NCBI GenBank assembly: GCA_019247495.1
Contig: JAFAOU010000060.1
Location: forward strand, 1-37,651
Reading direction: 5' to 3'
Source: Acidobacteriota bacterium
Lineage (GTDB): Bacteria > Acidobacteriota > Thermoanaerobaculia > Gp7-AA8
DNA length: 37,651 nt
A program made the position numbers and the translations under genes. The notes under the pieces are model-generated. The model saw only the letters and a list, made by a program, of their open reading frames with translations, ran no database searches and was not told the origin of the DNA. Of this stretch, positions 1 through 7,130 are shown piece after piece (the stretch's first letter is position 1; each line of letters starts with the position of its first letter).

Positions 1-1
1 C

Positions 2-934
2 GACCTTGGGATGCACCGGTACCGCGATGTCGTGCGGGCCGCTTTCTCGCTGGCGAAGCTCATCCGCGCCCAGCGGCCCTCGCTGGTCTATGGATGGATG
101 TATCACGCCAACCTGCTGGCGATGTTGTCGTTGCTCCTGGCCGGGCGTCCGCGCACACGGCTGATCTGGGCGATCTTCTGCACGGACGATCTCGATCGCG
201 CGTTTCTCTGGAAGCGCCGCGTCATCCGCGGCGTCAGCGCGTTTCTGTCGCGATGGGTCAGCGGAATCATCTACAACGCTGAGGAAGCGCGTGACTATCA
301 TCGTGGCATCGCTTTCCGCGAGCCGCACTCAGTGGTCATTTCCAACTGTGTCGATCCGGAGGTCTTCCGGCACGATCCGCGCGAACGTGGCGCCCTCCGC
401 GCGGAGCTCGGAATCAAGCCGGACGACGTGGTTGTCACAATCATCGCGCGCGTCAATCCGATGAAAGACTGGGAGACCGTGCGCCAGGCGGTGCGCGATC
501 TGCCGACCGTCGTCACCGTGGCCATCGGAAAAGGGACGAACGAGTTGCCGCCGCAGCCTGGGTTCATCGGTCTGGGATGGCGCGACGACGTGGTGCGCAT
601 TCTCAGCGCGGCCGACATCTTTCTCCTCGGTTCCGCATTCGGCGAAGGCGCGTCGCTCGCCCTCGGCGAGGCGATGTTGTGCGGGCTCCCGTGCATCGTC
701 ACTGACGTCGGCGGCAACTCCGCGCTGGTCGGCGACGGCGGCATCGTGGTCGAACCACGAAATCCCGCGGCGATCCGCAAGGCCATCATGGAACTAGCCG
801 CCGATCGCAAACGGCGCGAAGCACTGGGCCGGATGGCGCGGGCACGCGCCGTGAGCTCTGTGAGCCCCGAGTCTCCCGACTCCATCCTCCGGCGGCTGCG
901 CTTACTCAGCCCGGCCGTCGAGGGCTCGCCGTGA
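2..934 (+). CDS. Glycosyltransferase family 4-like protein, 5' partial
   Basis: The frame is open from base 2 through an ATG at 11, and the residues before that ATG (Asp-Leu-Gly) look like the usual strand before the first helix of a GT-B enzyme, so the gene probably begins outside the window. What remains is the end of the N-terminal lobe and the full C-terminal donor-binding lobe. In the latter are the IIARVNPMKDWET loop and the FGEGASLALGEAML segment, matching the E-x7-E donor-sugar motif of GT4 enzymes. The likely role is transfer of a nucleotide-activated sugar during exopolysaccharide, O-antigen or glycolipid assembly on the cytoplasmic face of the membrane. The stop overlaps the next start as GTGA, so the two are translationally coupled. 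Sugar donor and acceptor cannot be told from the sequence. Confidence 0.85.
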   Translation, partial: DLGMHRYRDVVRAAFSLAKLIRAQRPSLVYGWMYHANLLAMLSLLLAGRPRTRLIWAIFCTDDLDRAFLWKRRVIRGVSAFLSRWVSGIIYNAEEARDYHRGIAFREPHSVVISNCVDPEVFRHDPRERGALRAELGIKPDDVVVTIIARVNPMKDWETVRQAVRDLPTVVTVAIGKGTNELPPQPGFIGLGWRDDVVRILSAADIFLLGSAFGEGASLALGEAMLCGLPCIVTDVGGNSALVGDGGIVVEPRNPAAIRKAIMELAADRKRREALGRMARARAVSSVSPESPDSILRRLRLLSPAVEGSP

Positions 935-2388
935 CGCTGGTCCGCGTCGGCCCGGTGCACTTTCAGCCCCTCGAACAGGAGCTCGAACCGGTCGTTCGCT
1001 ACCTGACCGGCCACATGCTGAACGCCGGTTGCGGCACGCGCGACATCAGCCCCTTCCTGCGCGCGAAAGGCGTCGCGAAGATCACTCGATACGACATCGC
1101 ATCTGACGACGCGGAGGTGGTGGAAGGCCCGATCGAGTCGATGCCGTTTGCCGATGACAGCTTCGATTCTGTGCTGTGCAACGCCGTGCTCGAACACGTG
1201 CTGAGCGCCGATCGCTCCATCCGCGAGGTGGCGCGCGTCGTTCGCAAGGGAGGTCACGTCGTCGTCGCCGTGCCGTTCATGCAGCCGTATCACCCCTGTC
1301 CCGGCGATTACCGCCGCTACACCGCTGATGGACTGGCCGAGTTGGGACGCGCCGCGGGATTGGAAGTGATCGAGATCCTGCCGGTGCATTCGTTCGCGCA
1401 GTCACTCGGATGGATTCTGTGGGAGTACGCGCAGGAGAAAGGCGGATGGCTGCGCCGCCGCCTCGCGTGGGCGATCGCGTTTCTGATCACGCGGCTGTGG
1501 AACCGTACCGACACCACGCTCCGGAAGAACGCCAACACGTTTCAAGCGGTGTTCCGCCGTCCCGATTCGAACGAGCAGGTGATCATCGGAACCGATTGGC
1601 GGACGCAGCCCGTGCCGCCCGCATGCGCGAACATACCGACGATGCTGGTGCCCGACGAGTTGCGGCTGCTGCATCACCTCGCCGAACAGTGCTATGGCGG
1701 TTTCGGCGTCATCGTAGACGGCGGTTCGTTCCTCGGCGGATCCGCCGTCGCCCTCGCGGACGGTGTGCGCCGCAATCCGCATCGCCGGAGGATCAGCGAG
1801 GACAAAGTCATCCATTCGTTCGATCGCTTCGAGGTCGAGGAGTGGACGCGTGGGATCTACTTCCCGGAGGACACGCCGACCGGTACGAGTTTTCGTGACC
1901 GCTTCGAAAGCAACATTGCGCCGTACGCGGATCTCATCGAAGTCCATGCCGGCGATGTGCTCGATCACGAGTGGAAGAACGGGCCGATCGAGATTTTCTT
2001 CATCGACATGGCCAAGAACGCGAACGTCTGCGACTGGGTAACCTGGCGGTTCTTCCCGCACTTGATCCCCGGCCGGTCGCTCGTGGTGCAGCAGGATTAC
2101 CTCTACGGCCGCTGGACAGGCTGGCTGCACGTGACCATGGAGTTTTACGCCGACTACTTCGAGTACGTGTGCGACACCGAGGTGAACTCGGTGGTCTTTC
2201 TGTACAAGAAGAAGATCCCGGAGTCGGTGCTGCGCCGGAACACGGTCGAGAGCCTGACCTTCGAAGAGAAGATGGCCTTGATGGACCGCGCCGCGAATCG
2301 CTTCGACGGCGCAAAGCGGGAAATCATCCTCGCGGCAAAGGCGCATCTCGCTCAGGTTCTGGAGGGGGCTGGCGGTTCGCATCCTTAA
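931..2388 (+). CDS. Tandem class I SAM-dependent methyltransferase fusion
   Basis: The protein is 485 residues with a GTG start inside the upstream stop (GTGA). Residues about 25-165 form a Methyltransf_11-type domain: motif I is LNAGCGTRD, followed by DDSFDSVLCNAVLEHV and the RVVRKGGHVVVAVPF strand. Residues about 215-440 form a second Rossmann methyltransferase-like unit with VIVDGGSFLGGSAVALADG as motif I and an acidic IEIFFIDMAKN strand, similar in layout to Methyltransf_24 or cephalosporin-hydroxylase-like proteins found in glycan clusters. Coupling to a glycosyltransferase suggests methylation of a sugar or of a chain terminus in a surface glycan. Both domains keep a glycine-rich SAM loop, so both may be active. 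The acceptor is unknown. Confidence 0.8.
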   Translation: MTLVRVGPVHFQPLEQELEPVVRYLTGHMLNAGCGTRDISPFLRAKGVAKITRYDIASDDAEVVEGPIESMPFADDSFDSVLCNAVLEHVLSADRSIREVARVVRKGGHVVVAVPFMQPYHPCPGDYRRYTADGLAELGRAAGLEVIEILPVHSFAQSLGWILWEYAQEKGGWLRRRLAWAIAFLITRLWNRTDTTLRKNANTFQAVFRRPDSNEQVIIGTDWRTQPVPPACANIPTMLVPDELRLLHHLAEQCYGGFGVIVDGGSFLGGSAVALADGVRRNPHRRRISEDKVIHSFDRFEVEEWTRGIYFPEDTPTGTSFRDRFESNIAPYADLIEVHAGDVLDHEWKNGPIEIFFIDMAKNANVCDWVTWRFFPHLIPGRSLVVQQDYLYGRWTGWLHVTMEFYADYFEYVCDTEVNSVVFLYKKKIPESVLRRNTVESLTFEEKMALMDRAANRFDGAKREIILAAKAHLAQVLEGAGGSHP

Positions 2389-2438
2389 CTGAGCGGAGCG
2401 TAACCGCCTCGTAATTCATACGCGCGTGCGCTGGGTGC

Positions 2439-2732
2439 TTAGTGCTTCTTCTTCGGCGCCGGTTTCGGCTTCGCCGTCGTCGTCACGGCCGGCGTCTTCG
2501 CCGTCTGCGGATTCGTCAGCACGCCGCCGTCGTCTTCGGAGCGTCCGTCTTCCACGTCAACCGTCTGCGTCACTGCGTCGCCGCCGTTGACGGCGGGCTG
2601 GGCGGCGGCGGGGGCGATGGTCTGCGTCGTCTGCGCGGTTCCGGTCGCTGATGGCGGCTTACGGCCGCAGCCGGCGGCGGAAAGCGCGAGCGTCAACAGA
2701 ATCAAGAGCGACAGCGTGGCTGTTTTCTTCAC
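2439..2732 (-). CDS. Small predicted lipoprotein, Thr/Ala/Pro-rich
   Basis: This is a 97-residue protein if started at the GTG at 2732, which is preceded at 5 nt by AGG within GAGGTG. A longer frame reaching 2921 exists but adds only low-complexity basic sequence and overlaps the ketoacyl synthase. The chosen start gives a basic N-end (MKKTATL), a hydrophobic stretch and a lipobox-like LSAAGC, then a disordered Thr/Ala/Pro tail with acidic patch and a KPKPAPKKKH end. It is probably exported, lipidated and anchored in a membrane. No family was recognised. It is divergent from the ketoacyl synthase, 96 nt away. Confidence 0.6.
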   Translation of the reverse strand: MKKTATLSLLILLTLALSAAGCGRKPPSATGTAQTTQTIAPAAAQPAVNGGDAVTQTVDVEDGRSEDDGGVLTNPQTAKTPAVTTTAKPKPAPKKKH

Positions 2733-2813
2733 GGACACCTCATCGACATTCTCATCAGGGGAGTGATCAAAGCCGGATTCACGCCACCATGCAATTTCCC
2801 TGACAGGATTCGC

Positions 2814-2819
2814 TACAAT
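2814..2819 (+). promoter_or_regulatory. -10 box (TACAAT) for ketoacyl synthase, probably leaderless
   Basis: TACAAT lies 9 nt before the ATG at 2829, so transcription would start at or within a few bases of the start codon. There is no Shine-Dalgarno sequence. No convincing -35 box was seen. Confidence 0.5.
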
Positions 2820-2828
2820 GCGCCGCCG

Positions 2829-4451
2829 ATGGACGCGCGGAAGCGGATCGGTATTTTCGGATGGGGCGTCGTCGCTCCCAAGTCTCCAGACATCGCCGCC
2901 TTCGAACGGAATCTCGAACACGCCGGCAGCTGGCTCACACCATTCAGAGGGTTCGGACCGTCAAATTTCCTGGTCGGCTACCCTGAATTCGACTTCGAAA
3001 CCTACCACGACTGGTTCGATCAGCGCTTTCCGCCCGCGAAGTTCAAACAGCTCAACGACAAAATGGGGCCGATGGTGCTCTCGTGCATCGGCGCCTTCAT
3101 CCAGTCACTGACCCAGAATCCCGGCATCGAGGAGTACCTCCATTCCCTCGGCACCAAGGCGCACGTCTACATCGGCACAGGCCTGGGCGAAATCACCGTC
3201 ACCGCGGCCGAGACGATGGCGTACGACCGCGCGCTACGCAAATGGAACGAATTCTGGGCCACGCCGGAACGCTGTGCCGCGTTGCGCGCCCACGCCGGCG
3301 GCGCGCACGATCCCGAGGCGCCGCGCGATCCCGGCGAATTCACGATCGGCTGTGAAGAGTGGATCGACGCCAAACACGCGTGGGAAGAATTCTGGGCCGC
3401 GAAGAGCGACGCGCTCATTGAATACCTCGCCGAAGCGGCAGACATTCAATCCGAGCCGGTGCCGCCGTCCTCCGGATCGGCGAAGCTCAGCACGATCCGC
3501 CAGAAGTTGAATAAGGTCCGCGCGCTGAACAAAAAGTGGGGCTGCCCCGACGAGCCGTGGGCCGCCGTCTCGCCGAACCTGCTTTGGAACATCGCCAACA
3601 TCCCCGCCTCGCAGGTCTCGATGATCGGCCGCATTGTCGGACCGGCCTTCGCGCCCGTGGCTGCATGCGCCTCATTCGGCGTCGCACTCAAAATGGCCGT
3701 CGACGCCATCAAGCTCGGCGACGCCAAAGCGGTCGTAGTCGGCATGACCGATCCTCCCCCGCACCCGCTGGTCATCTCGGCGTTCTACAACGCCAACGTT
3801 CTCTCCGCCGACGCCGACGTCTCCCGTCCGCTGACCGCGCTGAAGGGCACGCACATCGCCGGCGGCTCCTGCGTCTGGATCGTCGGCGACGCCGAGGAGC
3901 TGATGGCGCAGGGCTTCCGTCCGCTCGGCATGGAGATCGTCGGCGTCGGGACGTCGTCCGACGCGCATCACATCATCACGCCGTCGAAAGGCGGGCCGCA
4001 GCTGGCGATGAAGCAGGCGATGGAAGACGTGCGCGCCTCCGAGGTGACCACGTGGGACATGCACGCCACCGCCACGCCCGGCGACGCCACTGAGATCGTG
4101 AATTCGCTGGAGATGTTGCATCCCGGCGTCCTCTTCACCGCGCGCAAAGGAACGTTCGGTCACGGCATGTCCGTCGGCGGCGCCTGGGAACTGACTGCAC
4201 AACATCTGGGCATGTCCAAGGGCCGCATCTATCCGATTCCGCTGACCGAGGGCGATCTGCACGCCGACGTAAAAATCCACGACGCGAAATTCGTCTCCGC
4301 CGAAGGCTGCACCCTCGACCACGGCTACAGCGGCAAGCTGAGCATGGGCGTCGGCGGCATCAACTCCTGCGTAATCAGCCGGCGATGGGACGAGGCGTAC
4401 GTCGAGGAGCACCTCGCCGAACCCGCGGAAGAAGCAACACTGTCATCGTGA
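2829..4451 (+). CDS. Beta-ketoacyl synthase (KAS II/FabF-like) with a large insertion
   Basis: The 540-residue protein is a thiolase-fold condensing enzyme. The catalytic triad is visible: Cys280 in PVAACASFGVAL, His412 in DMHATATPGDATE (counterpart of the NAHGTSTP motif) and His445 in KGTFGHGMSVGGAWE. It should extend acyl chains by decarboxylative condensation with malonyl-ACP, or act as a related condensing or priming enzyme. Typical FabF is about 410 residues; the extra length lies at roughly residues 135-250, a charged, Trp-rich insertion before the active-site Cys. The ATG at 2829 was chosen over an upstream ATG at 2763 because MDARKRIGIFGWGVV starts directly with the first beta strand. 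No acyl carrier protein or other fatty-acid genes are adjacent, so the pathway is unknown. Confidence 0.85.
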   Translation: MDARKRIGIFGWGVVAPKSPDIAAFERNLEHAGSWLTPFRGFGPSNFLVGYPEFDFETYHDWFDQRFPPAKFKQLNDKMGPMVLSCIGAFIQSLTQNPGIEEYLHSLGTKAHVYIGTGLGEITVTAAETMAYDRALRKWNEFWATPERCAALRAHAGGAHDPEAPRDPGEFTIGCEEWIDAKHAWEEFWAAKSDALIEYLAEAADIQSEPVPPSSGSAKLSTIRQKLNKVRALNKKWGCPDEPWAAVSPNLLWNIANIPASQVSMIGRIVGPAFAPVAACASFGVALKMAVDAIKLGDAKAVVVGMTDPPPHPLVISAFYNANVLSADADVSRPLTALKGTHIAGGSCVWIVGDAEELMAQGFRPLGMEIVGVGTSSDAHHIITPSKGGPQLAMKQAMEDVRASEVTTWDMHATATPGDATEIVNSLEMLHPGVLFTARKGTFGHGMSVGGAWELTAQHLGMSKGRIYPIPLTEGDLHADVKIHDAKFVSAEGCTLDHGYSGKLSMGVGGINSCVISRRWDEAYVEEHLAEPAEEATLSS

Positions 4452-4452
4452 G

Positions 4453-4486
4453 CATCTGCGTGCCCATCTGCGTCATCTGCGGATAA
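4453..4486. repeat. Intergenic repeat, 'ATCTGCG' family, copy 1
   Basis: The gap between convergent genes is filled by a stretch with two ATCTGCG words ending in ATCTGCGTCATCTGCGGATA. The same words recur at 21917-21952 and 22480-22546. Confidence 0.6.
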
Positions 4487-4489
4487 AAC

Positions 4490-5785
4490 CTACGCCCGCG
4501 ACAATCGCTGGTCATCGCCCGCCACCGCCACGCCCACTGCGTTCTTCGTCGTCGATTTCACGCGGTACATCGCAGCATCGGCTTGGCGAATGAGATCGTC
4601 CTTGGTAATCCCGTGCGTCGGATACGTAGCGATGCCGAAGCTGGCGCTGATGGAGATGTCGATGTTGTCGGCGAGGTGGAACGGCGCGGACATCAACCCT
4701 TTCCGCACGCGGTGGGCGACGGCGACGGCCTGCTCCTGATCCGTCTGCGGCAGGATGATGCAGAACTCGTCGCCGCCGAAGCGGACCACCTTGTCGATGC
4801 CGCGCACCGCCGCGAGGATTCGCTTGGCCACTTCCTGCAGCGTGCGCGATCCGGCCAGGTGACCGTGCGCGTTGTTGACCGTTTTCAGATCGTCGAGGTC
4901 GAGAAAGATGATGCTGCACGTCGCGCTGTAGCGTTTGGCGCGCTCGATCTCTTCGTCGAGATACGACTCGAAGAAGCGCCGGTTGTAGGCCTTGGTCAAA
5001 TCGTCGCGCATGGCCAGATCGCGGCTGCGCGTGAGCTGATAGATGTTGCTGAGCACCGACGCCACCGAGCGCAGATAGCGGCTGACGTTCATCGCCGCTT
5101 CGTCATCGAAATGATCGTGCGGCGCGAGCGCGACGCGAATGACGCCGACCAGATCGTGCTGCGCCTGCATCGGCATCACGATCATCCCCGCGTCGCGATC
5201 CGCGGCAAACAATTGGCCCGATGACAGCGCGCGCTGCAGAAGGTCCGCCGGAATGCCGGGCAGAAACTCTCCCGTCTCGCGCACGGCCGGATCGGAGGTG
5301 AAGCTGACAACGTAGCGCTCCACCCGCGGATCGTGCAGAAACAACGTGCCGTGCGTCAGGCCGAGGAGATCGAGGACCGTGCGGGTGATTCGCTCGGAGA
5401 CGGTGCTCGCGTCCGCGATCGTCATCAGCTCATGAATCTGCGTCAGGTACGCGACCTCGGTCTCCAGGCCCGCGGCGTGGATGACGGTGTCCGCGAGATC
5501 GACCGCGACGGCGAGTGTTTCAACCGGACTGGCAACAAACGACGCGCGCGGAACGCGGATGTCGCCGGCGCGCCGTTCGCCGTCGATCGGAGTGTCGTAC
5601 AGCAAGATGCGGACGAGACTCTTGCGCGGCGGATCGTTCAGGACATCGGCGGAATCGACGTCGACGACCACGATGCGGCATCGCTCGCATTCCTCGCCCT
5701 CGACGAACAGATAGCCCGGAGCGTTCTCGCGCAGCCGCGCGACGATTTCCCGACCGCCGTAGACGCCGATGGACTGCTGCGACAT
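4490..5785 (-). CDS. GAF-GGDEF nucleotide cyclase with Ser at the guanine-specificity site (candidate Hypr cGAMP synthase)
   Basis: The protein has 431 residues. Residues 1-105 look like a degenerate receiver-type alpha/beta domain (CRIVVVDVD, then VRILLYD), 108-250 a GAF domain, and 258-415 a GGDEF domain. The signature is intact as RFGGDEF (GGDEF at 337-341), with metal-site Asp in FLDLDDLK and a product-inhibition site RGID (328-331) five residues before the signature. In canonical diguanylate cyclases the GHxxGDxxL loop has an Asp that reads the guanine base; here it is GHLAGSRTL, with Ser313 (codon 4847-4849). This Asp-to-Ser change marks the Hypr GGDEF enzymes such as Geobacter GacA that make 3',3'-cGAMP. 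The product is therefore predicted, not shown. The start at 5785 excludes a long antisense extension over fdhD; TAGACT lies 11 nt upstream. Confidence 0.85.
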   Translation of the reverse strand: MSQQSIGVYGGREIVARLRENAPGYLFVEGEECERCRIVVVDVDSADVLNDPPRKSLVRILLYDTPIDGERRAGDIRVPRASFVASPVETLAVAVDLADTVIHAAGLETEVAYLTQIHELMTIADASTVSERITRTVLDLLGLTHGTLFLHDPRVERYVVSFTSDPAVRETGEFLPGIPADLLQRALSSGQLFAADRDAGMIVMPMQAQHDLVGVIRVALAPHDHFDDEAAMNVSRYLRSVASVLSNIYQLTRSRDLAMRDDLTKAYNRRFFESYLDEEIERAKRYSATCSIIFLDLDDLKTVNNAHGHLAGSRTLQEVAKRILAAVRGIDKVVRFGGDEFCIILPQTDQEQAVAVAHRVRKGLMSAPFHLADNIDISISASFGIATYPTHGITKDDLIRQADAAMYRVKSTTKNAVGVAVAGDDQRLSRA

Positions 5786-5829
5786 GGCTGCGGCGGAGTC
5801 TACACGCTGTGCCTTTGAAACACGTCTGC

Positions 5830-5835
5830 TATCGT
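5830..5835 (+). promoter_or_regulatory. -10 box (TATCGT) for fdhD, probably leaderless
   Basis: TATCGT ends 7 nt before the fdhD ATG and no Shine-Dalgarno sequence is present. The same box at the same 7-nt distance precedes the P450 gene. Confidence 0.45.
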
Positions 5836-5842
5836 CGCCGCG

Positions 5843-6622
5843 ATGCCCGAATCGAAAACCGCGCGCGTCAGCGTCGTGCGAATGCCGGGAGGTGTGGTGG
5901 ACGATGCCGTCGTCGTCGAGGAGCCGCTGGAGATTCGCGTCGGCGATAAACCGGTGTCGGTAACGCTGCGGACGCCGGGCGATGACTTCGATCTCGCCGC
6001 CGGCTTTCTGTTCACCGAATCGATCGTCGCGCGGCGCGAGGACATTGAATCGATCCGGCACTGGGCGTCGCCGAACGTCGTTCGCGTGGCGCTCGCCGGC
6101 GGCGCGCGCGTCGATCTGCAGCGACTGCAGCGGCACTTCTATTCGACGTCGTCGTGCGGCGTCTGCGGCAAGGCGTCGATCGACGCGCTGCGCGTGAATG
6201 CCGAGCCGCTCGACGACGGCGTGCGCGTCGACACCGGACTGCTGCTGTCGCTACCGGACGCGTTGCGCGCGAAACAGGCCGCGTTCGAAACGACCGGCGC
6301 AATCCACGGCGCGGCCGCATTCACCCGCGACGGCGCGCTGTTGCGCGTTCGCGAAGACGTCGGCCGCCACAACGCGGTCGACAAAGTGATCGGATCGCTG
6401 TTTCTCGACAGCACGGGCGCCGACATCCTCGTCGTCAGCGGGCGAACGTCGTTCGAGATCGTCCAGAAGTGCGTCGTGGCGCGCATCCCGATCCTCGCCG
6501 CCGTCGGCGCGCCCTCCTCACTCGCCATCGAGCTCGCGCACGAGTTCCGCCTCACGCTCCTCGGCTTCGTCCGCGACGGCCGCTGCAACATCTACGCGGG
6601 AGAGCAGCGACTCACGTCCTGA
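5843..6622 (+). CDS. fdhD: FdhD, formate dehydrogenase sulfurtransferase
   Basis: FdhD takes sulfur from a cysteine desulfurase and adds it to the bis-MGD molybdenum cofactor of formate dehydrogenases in the cytoplasm. The 259-residue length is normal. The sulfur-carrier loop is present as SSCGVCGKAS (Cys105 and Cys108). Family motifs GRHNAVDK, SGRTSFEIVQK and a C-terminal NIYAG are also clear. It stands alone, divergent from the GGDEF gene with 57 nt between starts, and no formate dehydrogenase gene lies in the window, so its client is elsewhere. Formate dehydrogenases are often selenoproteins, which matters when weighing the UGA at 33154. Confidence 0.95.
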   Translation: MPESKTARVSVVRMPGGVVDDAVVVEEPLEIRVGDKPVSVTLRTPGDDFDLAAGFLFTESIVARREDIESIRHWASPNVVRVALAGGARVDLQRLQRHFYSTSSCGVCGKASIDALRVNAEPLDDGVRVDTGLLLSLPDALRAKQAAFETTGAIHGAAAFTRDGALLRVREDVGRHNAVDKVIGSLFLDSTGADILVVSGRTSFEIVQKCVVARIPILAAVGAPSSLAIELAHEFRLTLLGFVRDGRCNIYAGEQRLTS

Positions 6623-6674
6623 GTGGGCGCGAGCAATTGTCGCGATGCGCAGTGGTGGTGGTCTCCGCGACGGT

Positions 6675-6886
6675 CGCGCGCGAAGGCGCGCTCAACAAAC
6701 TTAGCCCCGCGCTTGGCGCGGGGAAAACGGACGTGGCCGAGTTGTGGCCGCGGAGGCGGCCACTACAAAGTTCTCCAGCAGCGCGAGACTTTGTAGCGGC
6801 CGCCTCCGCGGCCGCGCCTCCCCGCCCCCTTCCGAACCCCGCGCCGAGCGCCGGGCTAAGATTGCCGAGCGCGCCTTCGCGCGCGA
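6675..6886. repeat. Long imperfect inverted repeat in a 0.5 kb gap
   Basis: The 508-nt gap between fdhD and the next gene has no credible gene. Its core is a long palindrome: the left arm (about 6675-6770) runs CGCGCGAAGGCGCGCTC, then ACTTAGCCC and GCCGCGGAGGCGGCC; the right arm (about 6788-6886) repeats these in reverse complement, ending GAGCGCGCCTTCGCGCG. It could form a very large hairpin and may be a non-autonomous mobile repeat or a terminator region. Downstream to about 7060 nothing was recognised. Confidence 0.7.
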
Positions 6887-7065
6887 TTGAAGCGTCCGCG
6901 GCGGGATTCCTCGCAGCTAGGAGGTTGGCGGAGCCGAAGGCGTCTCGGACGACAACGTGCCAAAACGTCAGCATCACACCCACCCGCGTGCTTCGCGCTT
7001 GACCCTTTCGCGTGCCTCTTTTTCGTAAACAGCGTGTGAACTCGGCCTGTAGTTTCCGTGATTGC

Positions 7066-7079
7066 TGTAACCGGTTACA
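7066..7079. promoter_or_regulatory. 14-bp perfect palindrome, possible operator
   Basis: TGTAACCGGTTACA is a perfect palindrome with the central CCGG and TGTAAC half-sites typical of LacI/GalR-family operators. It lies 52 nt before the start of the GGDEF-EAL gene. No regulator of that family is encoded nearby. A second small hairpin (GCAAGG-AA-CCTTGC, 7103-7116) sits between it and the start codon. Confidence 0.4.
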
Positions 7080-7130
7080 TCAATTGTCATCTAAGGAGCG
7101 TTGCAAGGAACCTTGCGAGGACCACGATCG

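Noticed and set aside
1402..2382. A 326-codon open frame on the minus strand
   Set aside because: It is antisense to the methyltransferase fusion; high GC gives long open frames and no domain is visible.
2763..2828. Upstream ATG for the ketoacyl synthase
   Set aside because: It would translate the TACAAT promoter region and lacks a ribosome site; the conserved fold starts at 2829.
6612..6983. A 123-codon Ala/Arg-rich frame in the fdhD downstream gap
   Set aside because: It is made of the two arms of the long inverted repeat and resembles no protein family.
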